Of a stretch of DNA of 64,000 nt, positions 44,089-54,556 are shown piece after piece. The position numbers were made by a program, and so were the translations under genes. Numbering within the stretch: position 1 is the first letter of the stretch; each line of letters begins with the position of its first letter. The stretch lies in assembly GCA_964036295.1 (NCBI GenBank), contig OZ038469.1:9068067-9132066 (forward strand). The letters are read 5' to 3'. Below the pieces are notes generated by a model that saw only the letters and a list, made by a program, of their open reading frames with translations, made no database searches and was not told where the DNA came from. Source of the stretch: Plumapathes pennacea (lineage: Eukaryota > Cnidaria > Anthozoa > Antipatharia > Myriopathidae).

Positions 44089-44817
44089 CTGAACGATAAT
44101 GCAATGAAGACGAGAAAGCGACATTCATATAGAGTTTGTAGAACATCTCAGTTGTTAAATGAATAAAATTGTGACCAGATGATGTAAATGAACCACGGTT
44201 AGATTATTGTTCAGCAACAATGACAGGTCTATGATTGTATGTTTTGTTGTTTAAACAACAACAACCAAACTTTTTTTTGTTGAGAATTAAAGATAATTAC
44301 GAAGGCCAACGAAGTCAAATGAAGCATTTTTCACTAAAAACTTTGGGAGCTCGAGCCGTCGAGAATTAGTACACGCGGCCGTTCCATTGCGCGTCGCAAG
44401 TGATTTTCGTACGACAAGCCAGTTCAGGCGGGAGACGGCGATTGAAGAGCGAAGGAAGTAAAGACGAGTGACTTGAATCTTTCTCACTTAACTTGTTTGA
44501 AAGGAAAGAAGCCCCAAACCTCGAAAACCTGAAGCCAGCTGACTGCTCGTGCGTGTTCGGCTAGGGTTTACAACTACTATAAATGCATACTGTAAACTGT
44601 ATCAAGATGCTAGCTCAAAATGGCCTTGGAACAAAAAAAAAAAAAAAAAAGGAAAAGAAAGGAAGAAAGAAAGAAAGAAAGAAAAAGGCAGAAGTCACCA
44701 CCCGTAATCATACGGGCGATCTGCACCCGACTGGCAACGGAAGTGACCAATCTGGTAACCCAGAGCCCGGCGTTTGTTTTCGTGGGCATGCGCTGAAAGG
44801 ATTGCGGAAGTGTTAAC
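44089..44817. other. Spacer with purine tract upstream of F-box gene
   Basis: No gene is seen. At 44630-44687 a poly-A run passes into (GAAA)n. The approximately 120 bases before 44818 probably include the promoter and 5' UTR of the F-box gene. Confidence 0.5.
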
Positions 44818-45615
44818 ATGGCATCGAAAGAGCTGACTTTTGATCCTCAAACTCTTCCATCTCTGGCTGCCGAAAACATAGCGGCCTATCTAAATGGACA
44901 AGACCTTATAAACCTTGGGCTCACATGCAAGTACTGGCATGAAGTTGTCCAGAACAACTCCTTGTGGAAAATCTTGGTGCGAAGACGATTCGGAGAGAAG
45001 ACTGAAAAACAGGAAGATGGAGCAAATGAGGTCAATTTCAAAGAACTCTACTTCAAGTTAGCTGAGAGTAAGATGGCCGTATCTGCTTTCAAGTACATTA
45101 TGCATCTTAATGGCAGATATCTGGAGAAAATTCAAGATCCAGAAAGTGCATTCGGGACCGTAATTCATCTGAAGACTGTGTGTTGGCTTCAGTTGAACGG
45201 CCTCTTCCGCGGCGTTTTGCCAGGAAAGTATCGATTCCTGTGGCGGATGAAGCTAGAGAATGCCTATATGAACTGTAATGACTGCAAATATATATTCTTC
45301 AAAGCTGTACCTGCAGAAAGCTGTGGAAACGAGTTGAGCTGCGAGTGGGATGAAGAACGAGTGAAAATGGCCGAGAGACGACATGGAACCAACCAGTGGT
45401 TCATCGCTGATATGGGAGAAGTGTGCATTGAAAAGTTGTGTGATGTCCGCGTGGAAATCCATGGAAGGATTGGCTGGTGGTGTGGTGGCTTTTTCTGGGA
45501 TTATGTGGAATTAAAACCTGTGAAACGAGTGAAAAAGCCACCAGGAAAGGAAGGTAATATGAAACCGAAAGGACGTTTAGTGTACATGAGCATACAATTA
45601 GGCCCATGTCTCTGA
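44818..45615 (+). CDS. F-box protein with PP2-like C-terminal domain
   Basis: This intact, intronless 265-codon frame starts at the ATG at 44818. Residues about 12-58 form an F-box (SLAAENIAAYLNGQDLINLG, then CKYWHEVVQNNSLWKIL), which in known proteins binds SKP1 in SCF ubiquitin ligases. Residues about 112-262 match the phloem-protein-2-like fold: TVCWLQLNGLFRGVLPGKYR, FLWRMKLE, then GEVCIEKLCDVRVEIHG, GGFFWDYVELKPV and GRLVYMSIQLGP. Such F-box/PP2 proteins are thought to bring substrates, sometimes glycoproteins, to the ligase; here that is inference. There is no intron, so it may be a retrocopy or a naturally intronless gene. It is the best intact host gene in the window. Confidence 0.75.
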   Translation: MASKELTFDPQTLPSLAAENIAAYLNGQDLINLGLTCKYWHEVVQNNSLWKILVRRRFGEKTEKQEDGANEVNFKELYFKLAESKMAVSAFKYIMHLNGRYLEKIQDPESAFGTVIHLKTVCWLQLNGLFRGVLPGKYRFLWRMKLENAYMNCNDCKYIFFKAVPAESCGNELSCEWDEERVKMAERRHGTNQWFIADMGEVCIEKLCDVRVEIHGRIGWWCGGFFWDYVELKPVKRVKKPPGKEGNMKPKGRLVYMSIQLGPCL

Positions 45616-46010
45616 CTTAACTGACTTGTTAAGGTTTCTATTCTCAACTGCAATATAATTGTTACAGCCAAACATGAATCAGTCAATTCCACCCCCACCC
45701 CCTAGTAGTCTACTAGCCCATGCATCCAAGGGAAATGGAACCTTGTACATTTTTATTGTTACCCCCATTTTCTAGCGATTCCCCCCTTACCTTCATAGGT
45801 TTCATAATCCTGGGGTTTGTCATGCTGATGGTATAAACTATTATATACCACCTTGGGTATCTCAACATTTTATGAAACATATTACAAAATAGACTAATCA
45901 TAACAAGTAAATAGCAATACGTTATTACAATGTAAAGATAAATATGATAAAATACTATCATATACTAGTCTCTATTATCCCAATCTATCCTAATTCCTAT
46001 TTTATTAGTC
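45616..46010. other. 3' flank of F-box gene, no feature named
   Basis: This AT-rich sequence has no clear ORF. A C-rich run lies near 45690. Confidence 0.4.
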
Positions 46011-46078
46011 TGTATGCAGATGTCCTGCATCCCCGCTAAAGTCCCGACTTTAGCGGGGATACAGGACGTCTGCACACA
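46011..46078. repeat. Palindromic hairpin
   Basis: TGTATGCAGATGTCCTGCAT and CCCCGCTAAAGTC are followed at once by their inverse with two or three mismatches, giving arms of about 33 bases and almost no loop. Confidence 0.75.
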
Positions 46079-46595
46079 AGCTATATTTTATTATAGAACC
46101 TAATTTTAAAATCCACCCTCCCCACCCCCAAAATATGACATTATAGGGAAATATTGCACTGCACTGCAACATGAGATTGGCTATTAAAAATTCTACTTTC
46201 TCACTATTATCTGGTATCCTCTTAAAAATTTCTTCTGATAATATTGCCAAAACCCACCCAGGGGGAATTATTAATTTAAAAAAAAATTAAAATGATCTAA
46301 ACTACTGTAGCCTTAAGCATTTACACTTGGTGCATATTTAACATAAGATGGTAGCTGTGGCTCCAATACGTAATTACTTGACTGGGTAACAGCTGAATTC
46401 CAGACTGTATAGATTATGTTCTGGACTGAATTGTGCTGCTTACTAATTTAATGGGCTATATCCCAACTCCATTTCAAGAAATTTGCAAAAAGTCTCTTTG
46501 CCATTCCAACCACTCTTAATGCTCAATTACAAAAAGTTGACAAGAAACATGGAACCAAGTTAATCCAGAACAAGTCATAGGCATGGCAACCACCT

Positions 46596-47036
46596 GGGGA
46601 GGGGGGGGGGGGGGGGGGGGGGAGGGGGGAGGCACTCCCATATTGGGCTATATGGGATGTGCTGCTCAACAGGGTAATTTCACCTCTTCGACTCTGGAAC
46701 AGGGTATACAAATCTCTGCTTCTCTCTGGGACGGGTATATTTTTCATTCAGTCTGGCTCTGGAACAAGGTCAATATTTCTTCCTGCCAGAATTCTTGATG
46801 ATTTATGGTCGAGTTTGTCGCTGCAAAACAGCTCTGAACTGTTCCTTTAAATCATGCAATGCCACCACACCATTTCTGATTTGTGGAGTTGCCTCTAGTC
46901 TGGAACAATGTATCTATTTTCACCATTTTGTCATACAACAGGGTAGCAAAATTGCCTTTCTTTACTCTGGAACAGGGTCAGGTCACAGGGACTCAGCAGT
47001 ACACCCCCATACTTAATTTAAGGGAGTGCCTCCCCC
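46596..47036. repeat. MITE-like repeat with poly-G end
   Basis: GGGGGAGGCACTCCC near 46623 and GGGAGTGCCTCCCC near 47022 are inverted ends. Inside, CTCTGGAACAGGGT-type units recur about five times. A run of some 30 G residues with few interruptions (46597-46630) could form a G-quadruplex. ORFs here are by-products. From 47037 to 47700 nothing is recognised. Confidence 0.5.
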
Positions 47037-47700
47037 TCAACAGCTCATCATATTATAAGGTTGATATAAGTGGTGGTATTATAGTGTTGCCCACTCTCCC
47101 ATGTACTGTATTGCATGGGCACATATGGTGTGCACACTGTTCGATCATGTAAGTTATGTATTAATTGAATTTTTTAAAATCCTTTGTTAATTCTTTTGAT
47201 TTTTTTGATCCATTGATGAATCAGGACTGGATAAAGGACAAGCAGGATTGACAAGAAAGAAAATGTGAAAGCAAAATCAACAGCAAGGTTGCTTGGTATC
47301 GTAGCCTTACAGAATGAGAAGCCTACATGTAGATCTGTTGTTGAGTAAATTTGGAAAATTCACTACTTTGCCATTGCAAATTGTGGCTTGTTACAAGTAT
47401 GTATCCAGGGGATAAAATATAACCATTTGGTGAAATGTACAGTAAAACCACATGTACATATGTTGTAACTCTGGTTAGCTGGTACAAAGTACAAAGACAT
47501 TAAGTTTATAAAGCACCAAACTTTATCAAAAATGAAATATAACCAGATTGAAATGTTATCACTTTCTGAATTGTAAACAGTGTTTATCGTGCAACATAAA
47601 ATAGCTTTCTCTTGGTTTGTACTTTGATATTTTAGTCTGTTCAGTCGTGTCAGCATAAAGTTCCTAACTGAGAAAAGCCAGAACAAATAAATTAATAGAA

Positions 47701-47832
47701 ATTAATCAAAGCAGCAAGGCAGCTGTAAGCTCACGAATTTGTGAAAGGATTTTTTTTTTGCGGAAGTAGCTATTTAATAGAACTGGCTCAATTCACCACT
47801 TTGTGGTGAACGCGGGCTTAAAAAAGTGTTTT
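47701..47832. repeat. Dispersed repeat fragment
   Basis: CAAAGCAGCAAGGCAGCTGT, AAGCTCACGAATTTGT and GGCTCAATT match 26578-26650 in order. It abuts the left end of the transposon starting at 47833. Confidence 0.55.
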
Positions 47833-48387
47833 AAATGGTCGACACTAGATAACATAGGGTAGAGGACCCCTGAGTTTTCGGAATATTTCCGACTTTACGA
47901 TGACGTCACACGAAACCACAATTCGGAAAAACAAGATGGCGGACATGCGAGCGGTTTGAAGCGATGCCCAACGGACGGTATTTTCCAGAGTATTTCGTAC
48001 CGATGCATATGAATCGGCATTTAATAGTCCGTGCAAAAACCTACAAAGACTCTCGAGCGGTATGGGTTACCTGACTGGGTGTTAACGACGCGAAACAGAC
48101 TACGAGGCACTTTACAACATAGGTTGAGGTAACCGATAATATTAATTAAGAAATTAATAAATAAAAAGAAATTCACGCCAATCGCGCTGTCCTGTCTTTT
48201 TTGGAGGGAAATTTAGGGTGATCGAGATGCAGAGATAGATGAACGATGGTTGACTATGGCTTCGTAAACTCTGCAGAAGAGGCCTATAAGTTCATTTCAG
48301 AATACGAAGTAAAGCACGCAGTAAAGTTTGCCTGCTGCAAGGATGACAAAGGCTTTGGAAACACAGGTAAGCGAATTATTTCACCCT

Positions 48388-48529
48388 GCCTGGTTTTCAC
48401 TAAGTGGCATATGTAATGATATACAAGCATGATAAGCATAAACATGAGAAGCAATCGAGCATAAGAATCTTAAGGTTCTTATGTTTACGCTCATCATACT
48501 TATGCTTATGTCAATAGTGAAAACCAGGC
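48388..48529. repeat. MITE in intron one of the transposon-A gene
   Basis: The ends GCCTGGTTTTCACT and AGTGAAAACCAGGC are perfect inverted repeats of 14 bases. The inside is itself partly self-complementary (AAGCATGATAAGCATAAACA against TATGTTTACGCTCATCATACTT). Confidence 0.7.
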
Positions 48530-49490
48530 TTTAATTGACCTTGGATAAATAGTTCCATGCCAGACAAAGGAAGAGTCACTATGTACAATACACTTCTTTA
48601 TGAAATGTCTTAATTGTTTTCAAGGAATTGAAATTGAATAACTGTGTCCAGATAATGCTATAAACTGACCGGTTAGAAGCAAGCTGGAAGAGTAATTGGG
48701 ATGTCAACAGTGCTATTAAAAAAGGCTTAAATTAGGGATGCTCATATTATTATTTACCATGGTGTGGGGTGGGATTAGGGTCTCTCTTTTCATATGGAGG
48801 GGAGGGGCATGAAATTTTCATAGTTAAAGCAGGGGAGGGGGCAGAGGCAGGGGCTATGACATACAGTTTAGAGAACCCCAACCTGCCACAAGAGAGGAAA
48901 ACACACCAAACAAGTGGAGACAGATGACTTCAGATGACATCACATTTACTCACTGCAAAGGAAGGTTCATTTCCTCCCACAACTGAGTTCAAATAATAAC
49001 AACAACAACAACAACATCGCTTTATTCATAACCTTACAGTAATATAAAAAATACAGAGTAACAATCAAAGATAAACTATTTGTTAAAACAAGTTATTTGC
49101 ACTTGGATTATTTGCACTTGAAACAGAACTTAGATGTTATGCAAATAAAATCTTGCTGAGCAACTTAAAGTGTTACTAAGACAAAAATGGCCTCAATCTC
49201 ATTACTCTTATTTGAGAACCATTACAAAATGAGGAAGAATGGCATTTTCTGTTTGTCAATATCTCATCTCGTTCGAGAGATATTCAAGATTTTGCAATAA
49301 TTATGCTAATGAGCAGAGCTATGATGTCACTTGGTTGACAGACAAGAGGGAAATTTCAAAGTGTTGAATATTTCCACAAATATTAGATAAAAAGGATTGA
49401 AACTTTACATGCTCATGACAATTGAGGACTTGCACATGATCATGTTGCCATGGAAATATTTTCCCCTTGTTACCTTTTTTGATTTTTCAG
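48530..49490. other. Intron of the transposon-A gene
   Basis: No further gene is seen. An (AAC)n run at about 48996-49016 next to GCTTTATTCATAACCTTACAG may be the tail of a small LINE in reverse orientation. Confidence 0.35.
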
Positions 49491-50405
49491 AGTTCACGGC
49501 TCTCTGTGATTGGAGCAGAAGTCACAGAAGTATTTAGCATTTGTAGATGGAGTTCCTTTGTTTCTACCAGTTAGTTTGGATGGTGCAGCAGAGGGTGTGG
49601 AAGATCTACCACACATTTTGGAAGAACAGGGTTACAGGTACATGCCTATAATTCCAAAGGAAAAAAAAAACCAGCCAAATACATGTAAATTTGAAATAAT
49701 TTAGTGCAATGATGTATACTGTTCCTCTTTCTCTCTTGTTTGGCACTAAAAGGTATGAGCTAGAGGCTGCAACCCTTTGGTCACCAGTTGGACATTACAC
49801 CAGCTGTTTCAAGTTTAAAGTGCACATAAGCCTTCAGAGGATACATTTTTTATACGAAATTAGGAAGTAATCTAAGCAACTTATGCCCAAAAGAAAGCCT
49901 TTCCGAAGCGTTCTTATATTTTTTTCACGCGTTTGAAATCGGAAATATAAAATTCAGACCGCGCAATGTAGGGGACTGGGACCTGTGACGTCAGAGGAGT
50001 GGCGCGTTTCGGCTCGGCACCTCTTCATAGCTCTTATTTATCAGGTTTGTGTACGTTTTCTCGCTGTTTACCCGTGTTTTTGGACTCGTACGGCAATGGC
50101 GAGCTCTAGAAGCGATGAAGAAAGCGGTATATCTGATATCTGAACTATATTACATTGATTCCGCGTGTATACTGTACGATATCCACTATGAAGTCCAACC
50201 CGTGCGCTGACAAGAGCTACTTGCTGACCAAGAATGGCATGAAGCGTAACAGAAAGGAAAGGGAGGGAAAAGAACAAGAACCATAACACTGCAAGATCGC
50301 TCGGAAGAACATTTTGGAGCCAGTAGTTGGTAAGCGTAAAATATGTCCGAGTTTTGGATTTGTTTACGTGGTACATCTGTAATTGCTTCTCTGTGTTTTA
50401 CTCAT

Positions 50406-50521
50406 ATTTTAGGTGTTCGTGTGGGAATTGCAATGTTGATGTGCTACGGCAGCATCGGCATTCACAAGCATTGGGATTCTGCGGATGTCTCACGATAACT
50501 CTCGCTCGGGATTTCGACTGA
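50406..50521 (+). pseudogene. Possible Cys-rich exon in transposon B
   Basis: After a pyrimidine-rich acceptor (TTTTACTCATATTTTAG) comes RCSCGNCNVDVLRQ and, later, FCGCL. The pattern loosely recalls the Cys-rich domain of P2X7-like proteins that travels with some transposons, but the second Cys cluster is degenerate. An upstream ATG frame near 50096 (MASSRSDEESG) soon meets a stop. Confidence 0.2.
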
Positions 50522-51229
50522 GAGCAGTTGCGTAATTCGTCACGGCAGTTGACCACGGTCAGTTATATTTGACTTCGAGAGAGCGCGGCTCTTCTGAAAA
50601 CTCCTGGAATGTACAAAAACAGTCATTCTAAACTTCCCTGTACGGGTAGACAATAAAGTATTACACTTTAATTGCGGTTTGTGGCGCCCTTCTTCACCGT
50701 TTGGAGGATTTTGCTTTCGCCGCGGTGGATCAACAGGCGACTGTCAACAGTCAGAACGACTCCTTTCGGAGTTTGCCAAGAATTTCCAACTTCTGCGGCC
50801 GTCGTCTAACTTCGGCGATGTGGAAACCAAGTTGTTTGAGTAAATATGTGCCACAAATCCGGCACACGGTCGACTATAACCCTAGAAAAATCTAGCCGAA
50901 AAACCATCTTTCGCTCGGTTTCAAACATGAATTGCAGTGTCGCAGTGTTGACCTCATCGACCATAAACCTCCGGCGAACGCGATGGTTTGCTCATTTGAT
51001 ATTCGATACCTACGATAGAAAAGGTAACAAACTTCCCACAGCTGAATATATTTTGGATTAAATATAATTACTTATTACTACCCGTCGACAAATTGTGGGA
51101 CCCGACGATTACTCGGTCAATCTTTCCCCTTCTTATCAACTTTGTACTACAATACCGAGATTGTCCTTTACCAGGTCCAAGTCGAGATTGTGCAATTCGT
51201 TATTGTCAATTCCATGCAATGTCAAAATC

Positions 51230-51425
51230 ATCTGGTTTGAAATAAGCTGAGCAGAACCGGAATTGATCGTCAGCTCACATTTCACACGTTTGGCCTTCAC
51301 AAACTGGACCATTTCTCTTTCGCTTCACCTCTTTGGTCATTCGGAAACTGAATCATATAAAATGCGAATCCTTGCTTATGATCTGGCTCCCAGGAACAGC
51401 CTCCAACAACACATCTATAAGGCAT
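51230..51425 (-). pseudogene. THAP-domain exon of transposon B
   Basis: On the minus strand from the ATG at 51425: MPYRCVVGGCSWEPDH, then FYMIQFPNDQRGEAKEKW and, after a one-base shift, QFVKAKRVKCELTIN. The C-x-x-x-x-C start, the F-P-x-D strand and the W after a basic helix are the THAP zinc-finger hallmarks. THAP fingers bind DNA in P-type and related transposases. A missing base near 51315 breaks the frame. The ORF at 51297-51488 is the unshifted part. Confidence 0.5.
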
Positions 51426-52699
51426 TTCGGAGTAAAACCGGTGAAAACTCTGTTCGGACGAGTCGAGACGCCACTCCTCTGACGTCACAGCCCAGGCCCT
51501 TGATCAATCATCTTACGCGGACAAATCTAAACCGGAAGTCAAAATGGCACTTTTTCGCATGTTTACCGGGCGAAAAAAAAATATAAGAACGCTTCGGAAG
51601 GGCTTTCTTTTGGGCATAAGTTGCTTAGATTACTTCCTAATTTCGTATAAAAATGTATCCTCTGAAGGCTTATGTGCACTTTAAGGGCCAGTGGATGTTC
51701 TATGATGGGATGGCAGTGAAGTATGGAAGGGGACTAAGACCATACAATGGAACACTACAAGGATACCATTTGTCCCATTGCATCTATGTTAATAGGCTAC
51801 TGAAATGAGAAACTGTGTCAGCTGAATGCACTAGATGGAAGCCCTGGCCAAATGAGCTGTGTCCATTTGGCCACCCAGCTGTTGCATGTTGAATGAGTTT
51901 TGATCTTACTCAAAATTTTGTGCAACATTTGTTTTGTTGTCTGGGGTGTTGGTTTTGTTTTGCAGTCATTTGGCCACCTTAATGCAACATTGTAGTACAC
52001 TGGAGCAGGTGCATCTTCCAAGAATTTTTACAGTATGATCTTCTTGTTACACGAAACATGTTTTGCTGATTTGGCCACCTCCATAAAACATCACTTTCTA
52101 TTGTTACCTATTGAACTCTTGTACTAAATAACTGAAATTTCGTTGCCTTACCTCAACCTATGTTGTAAAGTGCCTTGTAGTCTGTTTCGCGTCGTTAACA
52201 CCCAGTCAGGTAACCCATACCACTCGAGTCTTCATAGGTTTTTGCACGGACTACTAAATGCCGATTCGTATGCATCGGTACACAGAAATCGGTAACAGTA
52301 GAAATGAGTGAATAGCAAGGCGAAATACTCTGGAAAATACCGTCCGTTGGGCATCGCTTCAAACCGCTCACATGTCCACCATCTTGTTTTTCCGAATTGT
52401 GGTTTCGTGTGACGTTGTCGTAAAGTCGGAAATATTCCGAAAACTCAGGGGTCCTCTACCCTATGTTATCTAGTGTCGACCATTTTATACTAGGATATCT
52501 AAAGATAGTAATTGCTGCGCTGATTTTGGTGTAATCTCGCAAAAAATGTAGTTGGGAGGACATTGCTTATGCTGGATAGCAACTTATCTACTGGATATAG
52601 TTATACATTGAACAACTGGAGCCTACTGTATTAATCCCGGCACAAATTGTCTATTTCAGAATGTCTGCCTTCTTACAAATTTAATATTTTCAATGATCA

Positions 52700-53400
52700 C
52701 CAATTAATACGGTTTTAGAAGAAGACACTCCTATGTGGATGGCTGTCCTTGAATTGGTGGACCAAATCTTCCAAGCATTTGAAAACAATGAAATCACAAC
52801 AGGCATTCTTATTGATCTCAAGAAAGCGTTTGACACAATATTAATCACCAAATTCTACTAGACAAACTTGAATTTTATGGCTTCAGAGGAATACCCCTAA
52901 TCTGGCTAAAGAGCTACCTAAGCAACAGACAGCAGTATGTTGACCTATATAACACTAAGTCATCATACAAGAAAATAAACTGTGGGGTCCCACAAGGATC
53001 AGTGCTAGGGTCACTCTTATTCCTAATACATATAAATGACATTTTTAACTGCTCTAGTTACACCTAGCTTTTATCTTCTTTGCTGATGACACAAATCTAT
53101 TTGCCAAACACAAGGTCATAAAATCTCTCATGGATATCATAAATACTGAACTCAAGCATGTTGCATCCTGGCTAACAGCTAACAAACTAACCCTTCATCC
53201 TACCAAAACTATGTATGCTCTATTTCACCCAGCAAGGAAAAAGTAATTTTTTTCTAAATTTACCTTCACATAAATGGAATTAACATTGATAGGATTGAGC
53301 ACACCAAGTTTCTTGGAATTACACTACATCAAAACTTGCCATGGATACCCCACATCCTAACAAATTGCATGTAAGTGTACACTGCAACAAATCTGGCTAA
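52700..53400 (+). pseudogene. LINE RT fragment, degenerate
   Basis: Frames across 52730-53320 give LELVDQIFQAFENNEITTGI, LIDLKKAFDT, LDKLEFYGFRGIPLIW, NCGVPQGSVLGSLLF and FFADDTNLF in the correct order, with several frameshifts and a stop before the catalytic box. The order and wording are closest to the RT at 33696-35522. Both ends are lost. Confidence 0.75.
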
Positions 53401-53403
53401 CAT

Positions 53404-53553
53404 GGCAAATGGTTTGAACCCAGGAGTGTGAACAGTATAGAGACATAAATACTGTACCACCATCTGACAAATCCTTTCACTTGACTCTGTCAGTCACCAA
53501 CAACATTCTTCCTGGAGACTACTCTAACCCAGATGATCACAACAAACCTACTG
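53404..53553. repeat. Penelope-like 3'-end fragment, hammerhead core deleted
   Basis: 53404-53437 is the inverse of 35871-35905. From 53438 the sequence follows the Penelope 3' flank on the plus strand (CCATCTGACAAATCC, TTCACTTGACTCTG) but jumps to TCAGTCACCAACA, leaving out the hammerhead core, then ends GATCACAACAAACCTACTG. This is a dead relic. Confidence 0.65.
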
Positions 53554-54283
53554 TACCAAATCTGGCTAATTTGCAAAACAAATCTTGGTACATGTTTCAT
53601 GATAGGAACACGATAGGAATATTATATTTTTTGAGGCTACAAAAATTTGTAATACAAGCAATAAGAATTGATTATTGTTGCAAGCTATTCAAAGAGTATC
53701 AATAAAATAAATCCAACAGGAACTGACTAAGCAAAAAGCTAATATGAATTTTGTCTTGCAAAAATGGCTGCCAATTTACTTATTGTTGACAAATTTGTTG
53801 TAAGCTATTCAAAGAATATCAATAACTGACAGCAATTTACAATTTTTAAACCTAATTAATCACAATCTTATTCTAACAGGAACTAAGTAAACTAAGAGCT
53901 TATGTTTTTGATTTGATGACATTTTCTTGTGCAACACACCAATGTGTGTGTATATATGTTCAGCAAGATTCTGAAAGAAAAATGGGATAGCTAATATCAA
54001 AAGTGGTGATTTTGACTAACTGGGCATGATGAGTTGCGAAAAATGACCTGTAAGTCATGCACAACGTGAACGTGAAGTGTTCACTCCTTTCGTAGTGAAA
54101 GAGATGATTGTCAGAATGCATGTAACTGAATAAGCAAGCAAGGATAACCTCTGAAAAACTTGGTGTCGTGAAACAATGTCAACAAATCAATAAAATTACC
54201 CACCTCGATAGATCGCCGTAAAAGAAACCTGCAAGAAAGAAACGAATTAATATAGCGGCGACATCGAAACCGAAATAAGTTGA
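53554..54283. other. No feature seen
   Basis: This AT-rich stretch includes a loose direct repeat (GCAAGCTATTCAAAGAGTATC at about 53679 and GTAAGCTATTCAAAGAATATC at about 53800). No coding sequence was found. Confidence 0.4.
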
Positions 54284-54319
54284 AGCTGACGTTTCGAGCG
54301 TTATCCCTTCGTCTGAGCA
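54284..54319 (-). ncRNA. Degenerate hammerhead-like motif
   Basis: On the minus strand: GCTCAGACGAAGGGATAACG then CTCGAAACGTCAGC. This fits the minimal Penelope-type hammerhead (CUGACGA, stem II, GAAA, CGUC, AGC) except that the core U is A here. It differs from the copies at 27162 and 33608, so a second Penelope family is implied. Confidence 0.45.
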
Positions 54320-54481
54320 AAAAACTTTGAAATCTGTCCAGCTTTACAAAAGCTTTCATGTTCTCTTTTAAAAGACAGTGGAATGATCTGAAGTCATTCA
54401 TAACGTAAAGACGAATTATAAGCAAAAACAGCGAACAAAAAGCAAACTCACCTGAGCTGACGTGTTGTTGTCCGTTGCGAA

Positions 54482-54556
54482 GTGCATCCTGGCCCAAAAA
54501 TTTGCGGTGCATTGTGGCCCAAAAATTTGCGGTGCATTATGGCCCAAAAATTTGCG
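54482..54556 (+). repeat. Three-unit 25-base tandem repeat
   Basis: GTGCATTGTGGCCC followed by AAAAATTTGCG occurs three times with one or two changes, then a partial GTGCACTCTGGG. No coding sense. Confidence 0.8.

Larger units (their letters stand above)
49819..51680. mobile_element. TTAA-flanked DNA transposon B with THAP relic
   Basis: The ends AGTGCACATAAGCC (left) and GGCTTATGTGCACT (right) open inverted arms of roughly 230 bases, and TTAA stands on both sides (49815-49818 and 51681-51684). Removing the element plus one TTAA restores an open reading frame of transposon A. TTAA targets are used by piggyBac and Kolobok superfamilies. A THAP-type relic on the minus strand favours Kolobok, in my judgement. 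No transposase core was found, so it is a non-autonomous derivative. Confidence 0.75.
48246..51808 (+). pseudogene. Spliced gene of transposon A, interrupted by transposon B
   Basis: Exon one 48246-48366 (MVDYGFVNSAEEAYKFISEY, then KFACCKDDKGFGN) ends at a donor G|GTAAGC. Exon two starts after TTTTTCAG at 49491 (EFTALCDW) and needs a one-base shift near 49511 to continue QKYLAFVDGVPLFLPVSLDG to the donor at 49637. Exon three starts at 49753 (YELEAATLWSPVGHYTSCFK), is cut at TTAA (49815-49818) by transposon B, and resumes in frame at 51681-51808 (GQWMFYDGMAVKYGRGLRP), ending in TGA. The box GHYTSCFKFKGQWMFYDG resembles the His box of ubiquitin-specific proteases, but no matching Cys box was seen. 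The family is unknown; about 165 residues in total. Confidence 0.5.
47833..52485. mobile_element. DNA transposon A with long terminal inverted repeats
   Basis: The left arm 47833-48133 and right arm 52148-52485 are inverted copies, beginning AAATGGTCGACACTAG and ending ACAACATAGGTTGAGGTAA. The right arm has about 38 extra bases. I could not find a clear target duplication; the flanks are TTTT/TATA-like. It holds a spliced gene (48246-51808), a MITE and a second transposon. Long arms recall MULE or P-type elements, but no transposase core is visible, so the class is open. Confidence 0.7.

Noticed and set aside
50406..50521. A true P2X receptor exon
   Set aside because: Only one Cys cluster is present, no channel domain is nearby, and it lies inside a transposon; kept only as a low-confidence relic.
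47833..52485. Inverted arms as a segmental duplication, not a transposon
   Set aside because: Arms start and stop sharply with a gene between them, which favours a transposon; however, no target duplication was found, so this is only a preference.
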